From Pseudoxanthomonas sp. PXM01 (lineage in GTDB: Bacteria > Pseudomonadota > Gammaproteobacteria > Xanthomonadales > Xanthomonadaceae), in contig NZ_JACVAJ010000002.1 in the NCBI RefSeq assembly GCF_014851815.1, positions 186,001 to 250,000 on the forward strand: 64,000 nucleotides of DNA, given 5' to 3'. Both the position numbers and the translations under genes were made by a program. Under the pieces are notes generated by a model. It saw only the letters and a program-made list of their open reading frames with translations. It had not been told where the DNA came from and did no database searches. Below, in pieces: positions 37,419 to 45,507 of this stretch (its first letter is position 1; the number at the start of each line of letters is the position of its first letter).

Positions 37419-38183
37419 ATGACCACGCCCCCTTCCCCCCTCACCCTGATCACCGGCGGCAGCCGCGGGCTGGGCCGCAACATGGCCCTCGCCGTCGCCC
37501 GCCAGGGCCACGATGTGCTGATCACCTACCGCAGCCAGCAGGCCGAAGCCGCGGCCGTCGTCGCCGAGATCGAAGCACTCGGCCAGCGCGCCGCGGCGCT
37601 GCCGCTGGATGTCGGGCAGAGCGGCGGCTTCGACGCCTTCGCCGAGTCGGTGCGTGCGCAGCTCGCCGCATGGCATCGCGATCGCATCGACCACCTGGTC
37701 AACAATGCCGGCATGGGCGTGCACGCCGGCTTCGCCGAAACCACGCGCGAGCAGTTCGACGCGCTGGTCGACGTGCATCTCAAGTGTCCGTTCTTCCTGA
37801 CCCAGACGCTGCTGCCGCTGATCGCCGACGGCGGCCGCATCGTCAACATCTCGTCCGGCCTGGCGCGCTTCGCCCTGCCCGGCTACGCCGCCTATGCGGC
37901 GATGAAGGGCGCAATGGAAGTGCTGACGCGCTACCAGGCCAAGGAACTCGGTGCGCGCGGCATCGCCGTGAACATCGTCGCTCCCGGCGCGATCGAAACC
38001 GACTTCGGCGGCGGTGCCGTCCGCGACAACGCCCAGCTCAATGCCTTCGTCGCTTCGCAGACCGCGCTCGGTCGCGTCGGCCAGCCGGACGATATCGGCG
38101 GTGTGGTCGCCTCGCTGCTGTCGCCCGCCATGGGGTGGGTCAACGCACAGCGCATCGAAGCGTCGGGCGGCATGTTCCTTTAA
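37419..38183 (+). CDS. Short-chain dehydrogenase/reductase
   Basis: This 254-residue NAD(P)-dependent oxidoreductase has the classical SDR layout: ITGGSRGLGRNMALAVA (cofactor loop, about 11-27), NNAGMGV, INISSG-like IVNISSG with the active Ser, YAAYAAMKGA (YxxxK catalytic pair) and VAPGAIETDF. The Arg in TYRSQQ after the second strand hints at NADP preference. The substrate is unknown. It is probably regulated by the divergent LysR protein. Confidence 0.92.
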   Translation: MTTPPSPLTLITGGSRGLGRNMALAVARQGHDVLITYRSQQAEAAAVVAEIEALGQRAAALPLDVGQSGGFDAFAESVRAQLAAWHRDRIDHLVNNAGMGVHAGFAETTREQFDALVDVHLKCPFFLTQTLLPLIADGGRIVNISSGLARFALPGYAAYAAMKGAMEVLTRYQAKELGARGIAVNIVAPGAIETDFGGGAVRDNAQLNAFVASQTALGRVGQPDDIGGVVASLLSPAMGWVNAQRIEASGGMFL

Positions 38184-38195
38184 GCCATCAACGTT

Positions 38196-38344
38196 CCCTC
38201 TCCCCGTGCAACGGGGAGAGGGTGCCGAAGGCGGGTGAGGGGCGAACGGAAGCAGGATGACCGAGTTTCGCGACGCTTCCGCGTTCGGCGCGCTGCCCCT
38301 CATCCGCCCTTCGGGCACCTTCTCCCCGCCATGCGGGGAGAAGG
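38196..38344. repeat. Inverted pair of CCCTCTCCCC-type intergenic repeats
   Basis: The left arm (38196-38243) and right arm (38295-38344) are inverted copies with a few differences. Each has a hairpin (CTCCCCGTGCAACGGGGAG on the left, CTCCCCGCCATGCGGGGAG on the right) and a shared GTGCC(C)GAAGG(G)CGG(G/A)TGAGGGG tail. The element sits between the 3' ends of the SDR and VOC genes. This repeat type is widespread in Xanthomonadaceae genomes. Confidence 0.82.
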
Positions 38345-38353
38345 ATTCGGGCA

Positions 38354-38782
38354 TCAGAACTCGACCTTCACCGACGGCGCACTGCGCTTCGCTTCGCCGT
38401 GGTAGACCGCTTCGATGTTGTTGCCGTCCGGATCCAGCACGAACGCACCGTAGTAACCGGGGTGGTAGTCGCGCAGGCCGGGGGCGCCGTTGTCCTTGCC
38501 GCCATGCGCCAAGGCGACCTCGTGGAAGCGGTCCACCATCGCGCGGTCCTGCGCCTGGAACGCCAGATGGTGCCGTCCGGTGAGCTTGCCGTCCGCCGCT
38601 TCGCTGTCCGCGGTGGAGACGAACAGCTCGTCGGCCCAGAAGTAGTTGTCGCCCTCGCCCGCCATCGGAATGCCGAGCACGTCGAACACGGCGGCGTAGA
38701 AGGTGCGGCTGGCTTCAAGATCGCGTACGACCAGCTGGATGTGGTCGATCAGGCGACCGCGGTGCAGTTCCTGGGTTTCCAT
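38354..38782 (-). CDS. VOC (glyoxalase/dioxygenase superfamily) protein
   Basis: This 142-residue protein has paired beta-alpha-beta-beta-beta units: IDHIQLVVRDLEASRTFYAAVFD, GRHHLAFQAQDRAMVDRFHE and FVLDPDGNNIEAVYH. The His at DHIQ, His in HHLAF and Glu in IEAVYH fit metal ligands of the VOC fold. It may be a metal-dependent lyase, dioxygenase or resistance-type protein; the substrate is unknown. The start at 38782 has GGAGG eight bases upstream. It is divergent from the hemerythrin gene. Confidence 0.85.
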   Translation of the reverse strand: METQELHRGRLIDHIQLVVRDLEASRTFYAAVFDVLGIPMAGEGDNYFWADELFVSTADSEAADGKLTGRHHLAFQAQDRAMVDRFHEVALAHGGKDNGAPGLRDYHPGYYGAFVLDPDGNNIEAVYHGEAKRSAPSVKVEF

Positions 38783-38916
38783 GGCGTGATCCTCCGGTTG
38801 AAGAAACGGCAGTGATGACACGGAATGCGGACAGCGAGTGTCCGCGAGGCGCCGTTAACGCCGTCTCGACGCCGCGTGACGGACGCTGGCGCTCCGCCAG
38901 CCATCGCGAGCGCGCC

Positions 38917-39375
38917 ATGCCCGAGTCCATCTACGACGCCCTGCACGAGAGCCACGAGGCGCAGCGCTTGCTGTGCCGCCGCCTGCTGCGCTCGAAACCC
39001 GGCACGCGCGAGCGGCTGGACCTGTTCACCGCGCTGCGCATCGAACTGGCGGCGCACGCGGCCGCGGAGGAACGCTTCCTCTACGTGCCCATCCTGATGG
39101 ACGACCGCGGCCTGAACTCCTCGCGGCACGCGCTGCACGAACACCACGAGATCGATGAACTGGTGGAAGACATCCAGTCGCTCGATCCCCGTTATGCGGC
39201 ATGGCTGAAGAAGGCGCGCGAGCTGTCGGAAAAGGTGCACCACCACCTGCGCGAGGAAGAGAAGAAGTTCTTCCAGGTCTCCGGCCGCATCCTCAGCACG
39301 ACGAAGAAGGCGCAGTTGGCGCGCCAGTACCGGCGCGACTACGCGCGCATGCGACGCGAACTGGAAGCGGCATAG
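38917..39375 (+). CDS. Hemerythrin-like domain protein
   Basis: This 152-residue four-helix-bundle protein has the hemerythrin HHE pattern: LHESHEAQRLL, LAAHAAAEERFLYVP, ALHEHHEIDELVEDI and VHHHLREEEKKFF. Such proteins bind a di-iron centre and oxygen, or serve in stress and metal handling. The basic C-terminus (RQYRRDYARMRREL) is typical of bacterial members. I use the ATG at 38917 from homology; the ribosome site is weak. Earlier in-frame starts add an unlikely N-terminus. Confidence 0.85.
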   Translation: MPESIYDALHESHEAQRLLCRRLLRSKPGTRERLDLFTALRIELAAHAAAEERFLYVPILMDDRGLNSSRHALHEHHEIDELVEDIQSLDPRYAAWLKKARELSEKVHHHLREEEKKFFQVSGRILSTTKKAQLARQYRRDYARMRRELEAA

Positions 39376-39484
39376 TCCTCGCACTACGCGTTCTTTACGG
39401 GATGCGGCACGGGACGCGGTAGAGGCTTTACGCGCACGCCCCCTATCGTGGCGTCACCGCACTCCGGTGCGCTTCATCGCTCCC

Positions 39485-39937
39485 ATGTCCATCCTGATCC
39501 TGCGCGGCCCGCATGCCGCCATCCCGCCGTTCTCCGCGTCGTCCCATACTTTCTACCGTCCGCTGCGTGAGCGTGCCCGCGCCGCCGGACAGGCGCTGCA
39601 CTGCCGCGCCTTCGCCAGCGTCCGCGAGCTGATCGCCGGCTTGCGGCGCGCACGCCGCGAACGCACCGACCTGCTGCTGCTCGACATCGGCGACCTCGCC
39701 CTGCGCGACACCGCACAGGCCACCGCGCTGCGCGCTGCGCTCGACGACCTGCCGTCGCCCTACATCGAAGTGCACGACGATGCCGCGCATGCACTGGAGC
39801 CGCGCGTGCAGCCGCAGCATGCCCCGCTGGTCACCGTCATCCTGCGCGACGACCTGTCGCGCGCCTATGCGATGGCGCTCGCCATCGCCCTGCGTCGCCT
39901 CGACCGTGCGACCGCGGCGGACGCCTTCCATGCCTGA
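39485..39937 (+). CDS. Type II dehydroquinase-like protein, degenerate (copy 1)
   Basis: This 150-residue protein has the order of parts seen in type II 3-dehydroquinate dehydratase: SILILRGPH where the enzyme has ILVLNGPN, SPYIEVHDD where it has PFIEVHLSN, and a closing AYAMALAIALRRL. Catalytic residues of the true enzyme (Asn of GPN, the Tyr loop, His of the HTS motif) are not visible, so shikimate-pathway activity is unlikely. A paralogue follows directly. The ATG at 39485 is aligned with that of copy 2. Confidence 0.65.
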   Translation: MSILILRGPHAAIPPFSASSHTFYRPLRERARAAGQALHCRAFASVRELIAGLRRARRERTDLLLLDIGDLALRDTAQATALRAALDDLPSPYIEVHDDAAHALEPRVQPQHAPLVTVILRDDLSRAYAMALAIALRRLDRATAADAFHA

Positions 39938-39950
39938 GCCGGAGCCCCTC

Positions 39951-40418
39951 ATGTCCATCCTCGTCATCCGTGGCCCCGAACACCACGATCGCCTGACCTC
40001 GCCGCCGCCTCCGCTGCCGCCGTCCGTACTGGGTGCACTCGTGCAGCGTGCAGCGTGCAGCGTGCAGCGTGCGGGCTGCGCGGGCCAGACGCTGGCCGTG
40101 CGCAGTTGCGGCTCCACCACCGAAGTGCTCACCGCCCTGCGTCTGGCCAACGAATGGGGCGTCCGCGCCACCCTGCTCGATCCCGGCGCACTGTCCGACC
40201 ACCCGCTGCTGCAACGCGCGGTGCAGGGCCTGACGCATCCCTACGTGGAAGTGCACGACGGCCTGGGCGAACAGGAACCTTCCCTTCCTGCCTCCACCGG
40301 ACGCCGCCTCGCGGTGGTCGATGGCTACGGCGCACGCAGCTATGCGCTGGCGCTGGAGATCGCGCTGGAACAACTGGGCTGCGCCGAGTGCGAGTGCGAT
40401 GTGCACGTCGGCACCTGA
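39951..40418 (+). CDS. Type II dehydroquinase-like protein, degenerate (copy 2)
   Basis: This 155-residue paralogue of the preceding gene has SILVIRGPE at the start, VRSCGSTTEVLTALRLANEWGVR (compare the SN..EG.. segment of AroQ), HPYVEVHDGLGEQEP and GYGARSYALALEIALEQL. Catalytic residues are again not evident. A four-copy GTGCAGC repeat lies inside the coding sequence at 40041-40068. I start at 39951 behind GGAG; an ATG at 39930 overlapping the previous stop is also in frame. Confidence 0.68.
   Translation: MSILVIRGPEHHDRLTSPPPPLPPSVLGALVQRAACSVQRAGCAGQTLAVRSCGSTTEVLTALRLANEWGVRATLLDPGALSDHPLLQRAVQGLTHPYVEVHDGLGEQEPSLPASTGRRLAVVDGYGARSYALALEIALEQLGCAECECDVHVGT
40041..40068 (+). repeat. Heptanucleotide tandem repeat (GTGCAGC x4) inside a gene
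   Basis: Four exact copies of GTGCAGC are followed by a partial fifth (GTGC). The unit is not a multiple of three, so gain or loss of one copy would shift the frame of the dehydroquinase-like gene. It encodes VQRAACSVQRA, a stretch with no counterpart in copy 1. Confidence 0.9.
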
Positions 40419-40617
40419 CGCGCCGCGTGAGTACTTCGCCGACTACGAGGTCTACCAGGAAGGTCATGCCGTCGCCTGGGGCCAAGTGACGTACCGCGCG
40501 CGCAACGCTGCGGACGCCACCGCGGCAGACGTGGTGGCGTCGTTGCGCCAACAGGCTGCTTACATGCACGAGGTAGACGCGGGCGCGATCCGGTTGCGTT
40601 GCATCGCACGCCTCTGA
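40399..40617 (+). CDS. Small hypothetical protein overlapping the dehydroquinase-like gene
   Basis: This 72-residue protein has the stretches EYFADYEVYQEGHAVAWGQV and VVASLRQQAAYMHEVDAGAI, which look like a strand-helix protein and not a shadow. It starts inside the end of copy 2 (20-base overlap) in another frame. I do not recognise a family. The three genes 39485-40617 are probably one transcript. Confidence 0.6.
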   Translation: MCTSAPDAPREYFADYEVYQEGHAVAWGQVTYRARNAADATAADVVASLRQQAAYMHEVDAGAIRLRCIARL

Positions 40618-40686
40618 TCCCCCTGTCATGCCGGCGTCATCCCGCTCGCGTACGTTGCCGGGTTTTCCGACAGGCGGGGCGACACG

Positions 40687-41202
40687 TTGGCCGAGCAGGC
40701 GATCCGGGCGCTGACACGCGTCTTCACCGACCAGGCGCCCGCCCTCCGTGGTTTCTTCGCGCGTCGCGGCGCCAACGACGAGGCCGAAGACCTGGTGCAG
40801 GAAACCTATCTCCGCCTGCTGCGTGCCCACCAGGGCGGTGGCGAGCGCATCGCCAATCCGGAGGCCTACCTCTATACCGTCGCCACCAACCTGGCGCGCG
40901 AACAGGCTGCGCGCCGGCAGCGCTCGCCGGTGCCGATCGAAGACGTCGAACAGGTGGCCGCGCTGATGACGAATCCGGAAGGCGTCGAGGACGCGACCGA
41001 GCGCGCGCAGCGCCAGCAGCACATGCACGTCCTGCTCGCCGGCCTGCCGGCACGCACGCGCGCCGTGCTGGTCATGCAGTACCGCGACGGCCTGACCTAC
41101 CGCCAGATCGCCGACCGCATGGGTGTCTCCCCGCACATGGTGAAGAAGCACGTCGTGCGCGGGCTGGCGGTGTGCCGCCGTGCGGTCGGGGACGACCGAT
41201 GA
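40687..41202 (+). CDS. FecI-type ECF sigma factor
   Basis: This 171-residue sigma factor has region 2 (NDEAEDLVQETYLRLLRAH, ANPEAYLYTVATNLAREQ) and region 4 (LPARTRAVLVMQYRDGLTYRQ, SPHMVKKHVVRGLAVC). It is the iron-starvation-type partner of the next two genes and should direct RNA polymerase to the TonB receptor promoter. The best start is a TTG (40687); no ATG or GTG fits the N-terminus and the ribosome site is weak. Its stop overlaps the FecR start (ATGA). Confidence 0.9.
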   Translation: MAEQAIRALTRVFTDQAPALRGFFARRGANDEAEDLVQETYLRLLRAHQGGGERIANPEAYLYTVATNLAREQAARRQRSPVPIEDVEQVAALMTNPEGVEDATERAQRQQHMHVLLAGLPARTRAVLVMQYRDGLTYRQIADRMGVSPHMVKKHVVRGLAVCRRAVGDDR

Positions 41203-42251
41203 GCGACCGCCGCTTCGGCAGGATGAGCGCCACCGAGGAAGCCGCGCACTGGCATCTTTTGCAGCGCGAAGGCGCGTTGAGCGCGACCGACCAGCAGCGC
41301 TTCATGGATTGGCTGGTCGCGTCGCCCGACCATCTGCGCGAATACCTCGCGATGGCACGCGTGACCGCGGAACTGGGTGAAGCCCTGCGCACCCTGCCGG
41401 CCGATGCGGAGACCGATGCACTCATTGCCGGCCGTCCGGCGGATCACGCCAACGTCATCCCGCTGGGCCGTACACGAGCCATCGAGCATCCGCCCGCGCG
41501 CGCGACGCGCCGTACCTGGTTGCCACGCGCGGCTGCCGCGGCGACGCTGCTGCTGGCGGTCACCACCGGCTGGCAAGCGGTATCGCCTTCGCCGCGCCAT
41601 TACCTTGCGCCGCATGGCGAGCCGCGCGTCTTCGCGCTGGATGACGGCACCGTGCTGCACCTCAATGCGGAAAGCGAAGCCAGTGTCTCGCTCGGCCTGT
41701 TCCACCGCCGCGTGGCGCTGACCCGCGGCCAGGCGAGCTTCGTGGTCGCGCCCGGCCGACGACCCTTCACCGTCCGCGCGGCCGGCATGGAGGTGCGCGA
41801 CATCGGCACCACATTCGATGTTTCGCTGCAACGCGACCAGGCGCGCTTCGGTGTCACCGAAGGCCGCATCCACGTGGTCGATGAGGACGGCGCCGGACGG
41901 CTGCTGGCCGACCTGCAGGCGGGCCAGGCCGCGCGCATCGCGCAGGCGGATCGCCGGGTACACATCAGCCAGGAAGACAGCGACGTGCTGACCGCCTGGT
42001 GGGACCGGCGCGTCGTGTTCCGCGACGAGCCCCTGCGCGACATTGCCGACCGCTTCAACCGCATGAACCGCGTGCGCCTGCACGTGGACGACAACGTGGC
42101 CGGTGCGTTGCGTCTGACCGGCAACCTGCAGGCGAACGATCTCGCCTCGCTGCGCGCCTTCCTCGACGAGCAACCGTCACTGGCCACGACGGCGGACGCG
42201 CGCGAGATCCGCGTGCGTTCGCGCCACGTGCTGGTGCCCGGCGCGTACTGA
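41199..42251 (+). CDS. FecR-family anti-sigma regulator
   Basis: This 350-residue protein spans the inner membrane once. The cytoplasmic DUF4880 part (about 9-50: EEAAHWHLLQREGALSATD and LVASPDHLREYL) is followed by a membrane helix (about 104-120), the FecR domain (EPRVFALDDGTVLHLNAESEA; GQASFVVAPGRRPFTV; IGTTFDV) and a C-terminal STN-contact domain (FRDEPLRDIADRFNRMN). It holds and activates the FecI-type sigma factor on a signal from the TonB receptor. Its start overlaps the sigma stop by four bases. Confidence 0.93.
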   Translation: MSDRRFGRMSATEEAAHWHLLQREGALSATDQQRFMDWLVASPDHLREYLAMARVTAELGEALRTLPADAETDALIAGRPADHANVIPLGRTRAIEHPPARATRRTWLPRAAAAATLLLAVTTGWQAVSPSPRHYLAPHGEPRVFALDDGTVLHLNAESEASVSLGLFHRRVALTRGQASFVVAPGRRPFTVRAAGMEVRDIGTTFDVSLQRDQARFGVTEGRIHVVDEDGAGRLLADLQAGQAARIAQADRRVHISQEDSDVLTAWWDRRVVFRDEPLRDIADRFNRMNRVRLHVDDNVAGALRLTGNLQANDLASLRAFLDEQPSLATTADAREIRVRSRHVLVPGAY

Positions 42252-42372
42252 TCCAGCTGCTGTAAGAAAAAATTCACGAAGAAATCGGTGCCCGATCTTC
42301 TTCGTCGGGAATCGTAGGGAGGTGAGCACGCGTTGATCGCGCTGCCGCCACCCCACCCCACTGGACTCCCCG

Positions 42373-45300
42373 ATGCGCCGACTCCTCGCTCTTTCCATCG
42401 CCCTCGCGCTGCAGGCCGCGACCGCCAATGTCGCGGCCCAGCAGGCGAACGTCGCGACCGACGCCATCCCGCCGCAGTCGCTCGATACCGCGCTCAACAC
42501 GCTGTCGCGCCAGACCGGCCTGCAGTTCGTCTACAACGCGCAGGCCGGCAACCCGCGCACGCGCGCCGTGCCCGCCGGGCTGTCGTCCGAACAGGCGCTG
42601 ACGCAACTGCTCGACGGCACCGGACTGCGCTACCGCTACCTCAACGCCAGCACCGTCACCATCGAAGCCGACGCGGCACCGGCTGCGCCCGCCGCGCCTG
42701 CTGCGGAACCTGCCCGCGCGCCTGCCGCCACAGCACCCACCGCACAAGCGGTGGACACGCAGGAGCTGGAAAGCATCGAAGTGGTCGGCAGCTACAGCCG
42801 CAGCCTGGAGCAGGCAGTCGACATCAAGCGCTACACCGTGGGCTTCTCGGACTCCATCGTGGCCACCGACGTCGCCGACTTCCCCGAACAGAACCTCGCC
42901 GAGGCGCTGCAGCGCATGCCCGGCGTGACCATCGAGCGCAACAAGGGCATGGGCAGCAAGGTCAACGTGCGCGGCCTGCCGTCCGAGTACACCCATGTGT
43001 CGATCAACGACCTGGCCACCGCCTCCGGCAGCGGCGGCCGCGACGTGGAGTTCGACCTGTTCGCCTCCGAGATCATCCAGCAGGTCACCGTGCAGAAGTC
43101 CCCCACCGCGGCGGACGAGGAAGGCGGCATCGCCGGCTCGGTGAAGATCTCCACTGCACGCCCGTTCGACTACAACGGCCGCAAGCTGGTGTTCTCGGCC
43201 GAGGGCGCACACAACTCGATCTCCGAGGAGACCGACCCGAAGTTCGCCTTCCTCGCCAGCGACACCTGGGGCGACTGGGGCGCACTGGTGTCGTTCTCGC
43301 ACGCCGAGCGCACCAACCGCACGGATTCGACCTCCGGCATCAACTTCCGACCGATGTCGCGCTTCCTCGGCGCCTCCGGCACGCGCGGCTCGCAGGCCGA
43401 AGCGGTGATCGAGCGCGATACGGGCTGGGTGATCGACAACCGGGCGAACACCGCCGAGAGCAACCTGATCGTGTTCCAGGACAAGGTCGGTGACCGCGTC
43501 TACCTCAACGACCAGGACAAGTGGGGCGCCACCGCCTCGCTGCAGTACAAGCCCAGCCGCACCTTCAGCCTGACCTTCGACGCGATGGTCGGCGGCTACG
43601 ACACCACCGAGGACGAGTACGACGCCGCCGCCTACTCGGCCTCCAGCCGCAGCACACTGGAGACGATCCACGAATACGACGACACCACCCTGTCCGACTA
43701 CGGCATGCTGGTGCTGCGCGACGTGTCCTACACCGCGACCCAGCACGAGTTCCTGAGCAAGGAGCGCATCAACAAGACCGACTACGGCCAGTACAGCGTG
43801 GCCCTGGACTGGAACAACGACCTGTGGGACGTCGAGGCGATGGCCGGCTACTCGGGTGCCGAGAAGACGCTGGACTACTCCAATCTCAAGCATGTGGCCT
43901 ACGCACCGTCGCGCACGCGCTGGACCGGCCGCAGCGGCGAGACCCTTCCCAGCGCCACCTCCGGCGGCTTCGACATGTACGGCTCGCCCGAGCGCTACCT
44001 GTTCGAGGCCTACGAGACCACGCTGGAGAAGATCAACGACGACAAGTACGCCGCCAAGGTCGACGTGACGCGCAAGCTGGAACTGCCGTTCCTCCCCGCG
44101 CTGCGCAGCGTGCAGTTCGGCGGCCGCTACACCGACCGCAGCAAGGAACGCCAGTACGGCGAGCTGAAGATCACCGGCCCGTCCGCCGGCAACACCTCGT
44201 GGGTGAACGTCCGCACGCTGGCCGACAGCCCTCTGCAGTGGATCGGCGACATCGTGCCGGGTGGCAACTACAGCGTGAAGGATCTCGACTGGCGACAGGT
44301 CTCCAACGACTTCGCCCGGGGCTACTTCCGCTATCCCGGCTTCTCCACGCCGTTCGACGACGCCCAGTACTACCGCGTCGACGAGGAAGTCGCCGCGCTG
44401 TACGCGATGACCAATTTCGACTTCACCCTCGGCCGCGTGCCGGTCACCGTGAACGCGGGCGCACGCTACGTCGATACATCGGTGACCTCGTTCGGCTACC
44501 ACCCCGTGCAGAACCCCGACGGCAGCACCGGCTACACCGACACGCCGGTGTCGAAGGACGGCGGTTACACCGACGTGCTGCCCAGCTTCAACCTGACCGC
44601 CGAACTGGCCGACGGCCTGCTGCTGCGCGCCGCGGGTTCGGAAACGCTGATCCGTCCGGCGCTGGGTGACGTGGCCTACAAGCGCACGGCGAGCTGGAGT
44701 TCGTTCCGCTTCACCGACGGCAACCCGGACCTGAAGCCGACCTACGCCAAGCAGTGGGAAATCGGCCTGGAGAAGTACCTGGAGAACGGCGGCCTGCTGG
44801 CGGCGTCGTACTTCCGCAAGAAGATCGACGGCGTGGTGGTCAGCGCGCTGACCGGTGTGGTCGAGGACGTGGCCGTGTACAACGCCAACGGCACGCTCAA
44901 CGGCTACTACGACTTCGACGTCTACCAGCCGGTGAATGCCAAGGGTTCGTACGACGTGGATGGCATCGAGCTGATCGCCAACCTGCCGCTGGCCACGTTC
45001 CACCCGGTGCTGGAAGGCTTCGGCCTCAACGCCAACTACACGATGCTGGACAGCTCGCTGGCCGGCGAGTCCGACCTCGGCATCCGCACACCGATGCCGG
45101 GCCTGGCGGAGAAGACCTGGAACCTGACCGCGTACTACGAGAACGCGCGCTTCGACGCCCGCGTGTCGTACAACCACAAGGACGAGTACGTGGAGTCGAT
45201 CGGCTACAACATGTACCCGATCTGGCGCGATGCCTATGGCCAGCTCGATGTCTCGATCGGCTACCGGATCAGCGATCACCTGAAGCTGAGCCTGAAAGGC

Positions 45301-45411
45301 ATCAACCTGACCGACGAAGAGACCAGCGGCTACACCATGGATCCATCGTTCCCGACCATGTACGAAAAGTCGGGCCGCCGCATCAGCCTGGGGCTGCGCG
45401 CCGACTTCTGA
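42373..45411 (+). CDS. TonB-dependent receptor with N-terminal signalling (STN) domain
   Basis: This 1012-residue outer-membrane transducer has a signal peptide (about 1-22) and an STN domain (about 30-95: IPPQSLDTALNTLSRQTGLQ). An Ala/Pro linker, a TonB-box-like ESIEVVGSYSR, a plug (DFPEQNLAEALQRMPGVTIER, GLPSEYTHVSINDL) and a long beta barrel ending in ISLGLRADF follow. The STN domain passes the ligand signal to FecR. Its plug type resembles receptors for sugars or phosphorylated organics as well as siderophores; the ligand is unknown. An exported PHP enzyme follows. Confidence 0.95.
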   Translation: MRRLLALSIALALQAATANVAAQQANVATDAIPPQSLDTALNTLSRQTGLQFVYNAQAGNPRTRAVPAGLSSEQALTQLLDGTGLRYRYLNASTVTIEADAAPAAPAAPAAEPARAPAATAPTAQAVDTQELESIEVVGSYSRSLEQAVDIKRYTVGFSDSIVATDVADFPEQNLAEALQRMPGVTIERNKGMGSKVNVRGLPSEYTHVSINDLATASGSGGRDVEFDLFASEIIQQVTVQKSPTAADEEGGIAGSVKISTARPFDYNGRKLVFSAEGAHNSISEETDPKFAFLASDTWGDWGALVSFSHAERTNRTDSTSGINFRPMSRFLGASGTRGSQAEAVIERDTGWVIDNRANTAESNLIVFQDKVGDRVYLNDQDKWGATASLQYKPSRTFSLTFDAMVGGYDTTEDEYDAAAYSASSRSTLETIHEYDDTTLSDYGMLVLRDVSYTATQHEFLSKERINKTDYGQYSVALDWNNDLWDVEAMAGYSGAEKTLDYSNLKHVAYAPSRTRWTGRSGETLPSATSGGFDMYGSPERYLFEAYETTLEKINDDKYAAKVDVTRKLELPFLPALRSVQFGGRYTDRSKERQYGELKITGPSAGNTSWVNVRTLADSPLQWIGDIVPGGNYSVKDLDWRQVSNDFARGYFRYPGFSTPFDDAQYYRVDEEVAALYAMTNFDFTLGRVPVTVNAGARYVDTSVTSFGYHPVQNPDGSTGYTDTPVSKDGGYTDVLPSFNLTAELADGLLLRAAGSETLIRPALGDVAYKRTASWSSFRFTDGNPDLKPTYAKQWEIGLEKYLENGGLLAASYFRKKIDGVVVSALTGVVEDVAVYNANGTLNGYYDFDVYQPVNAKGSYDVDGIELIANLPLATFHPVLEGFGLNANYTMLDSSLAGESDLGIRTPMPGLAEKTWNLTAYYENARFDARVSYNHKDEYVESIGYNMYPIWRDAYGQLDVSIGYRISDHLKLSLKGINLTDEETSGYTMDPSFPTMYEKSGRRISLGLRADF

Positions 45412-45507
45412 TCCCCTGCGCGCCGTCGGCCCGTGCCGCGGCGCGCTTCTCTTTCCCGCGATCCTGCCGCACCCGCGGCGGCATCGCCGTGTCCTGCGAG
45501 GTTCACC

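Noticed and set aside
38196-38243. Left arm of the CCCTCTCCCC repeat as a simple terminator of the SDR gene
   Set aside because: It folds as a hairpin but lacks a T-run and has an inverted partner 50 bases on, so it is better read as a repeat element, though it may help end transcription.
40041-40068. Short repeat array considered as a CRISPR
   Set aside because: The units are seven bases with no spacers and lie inside a coding frame.
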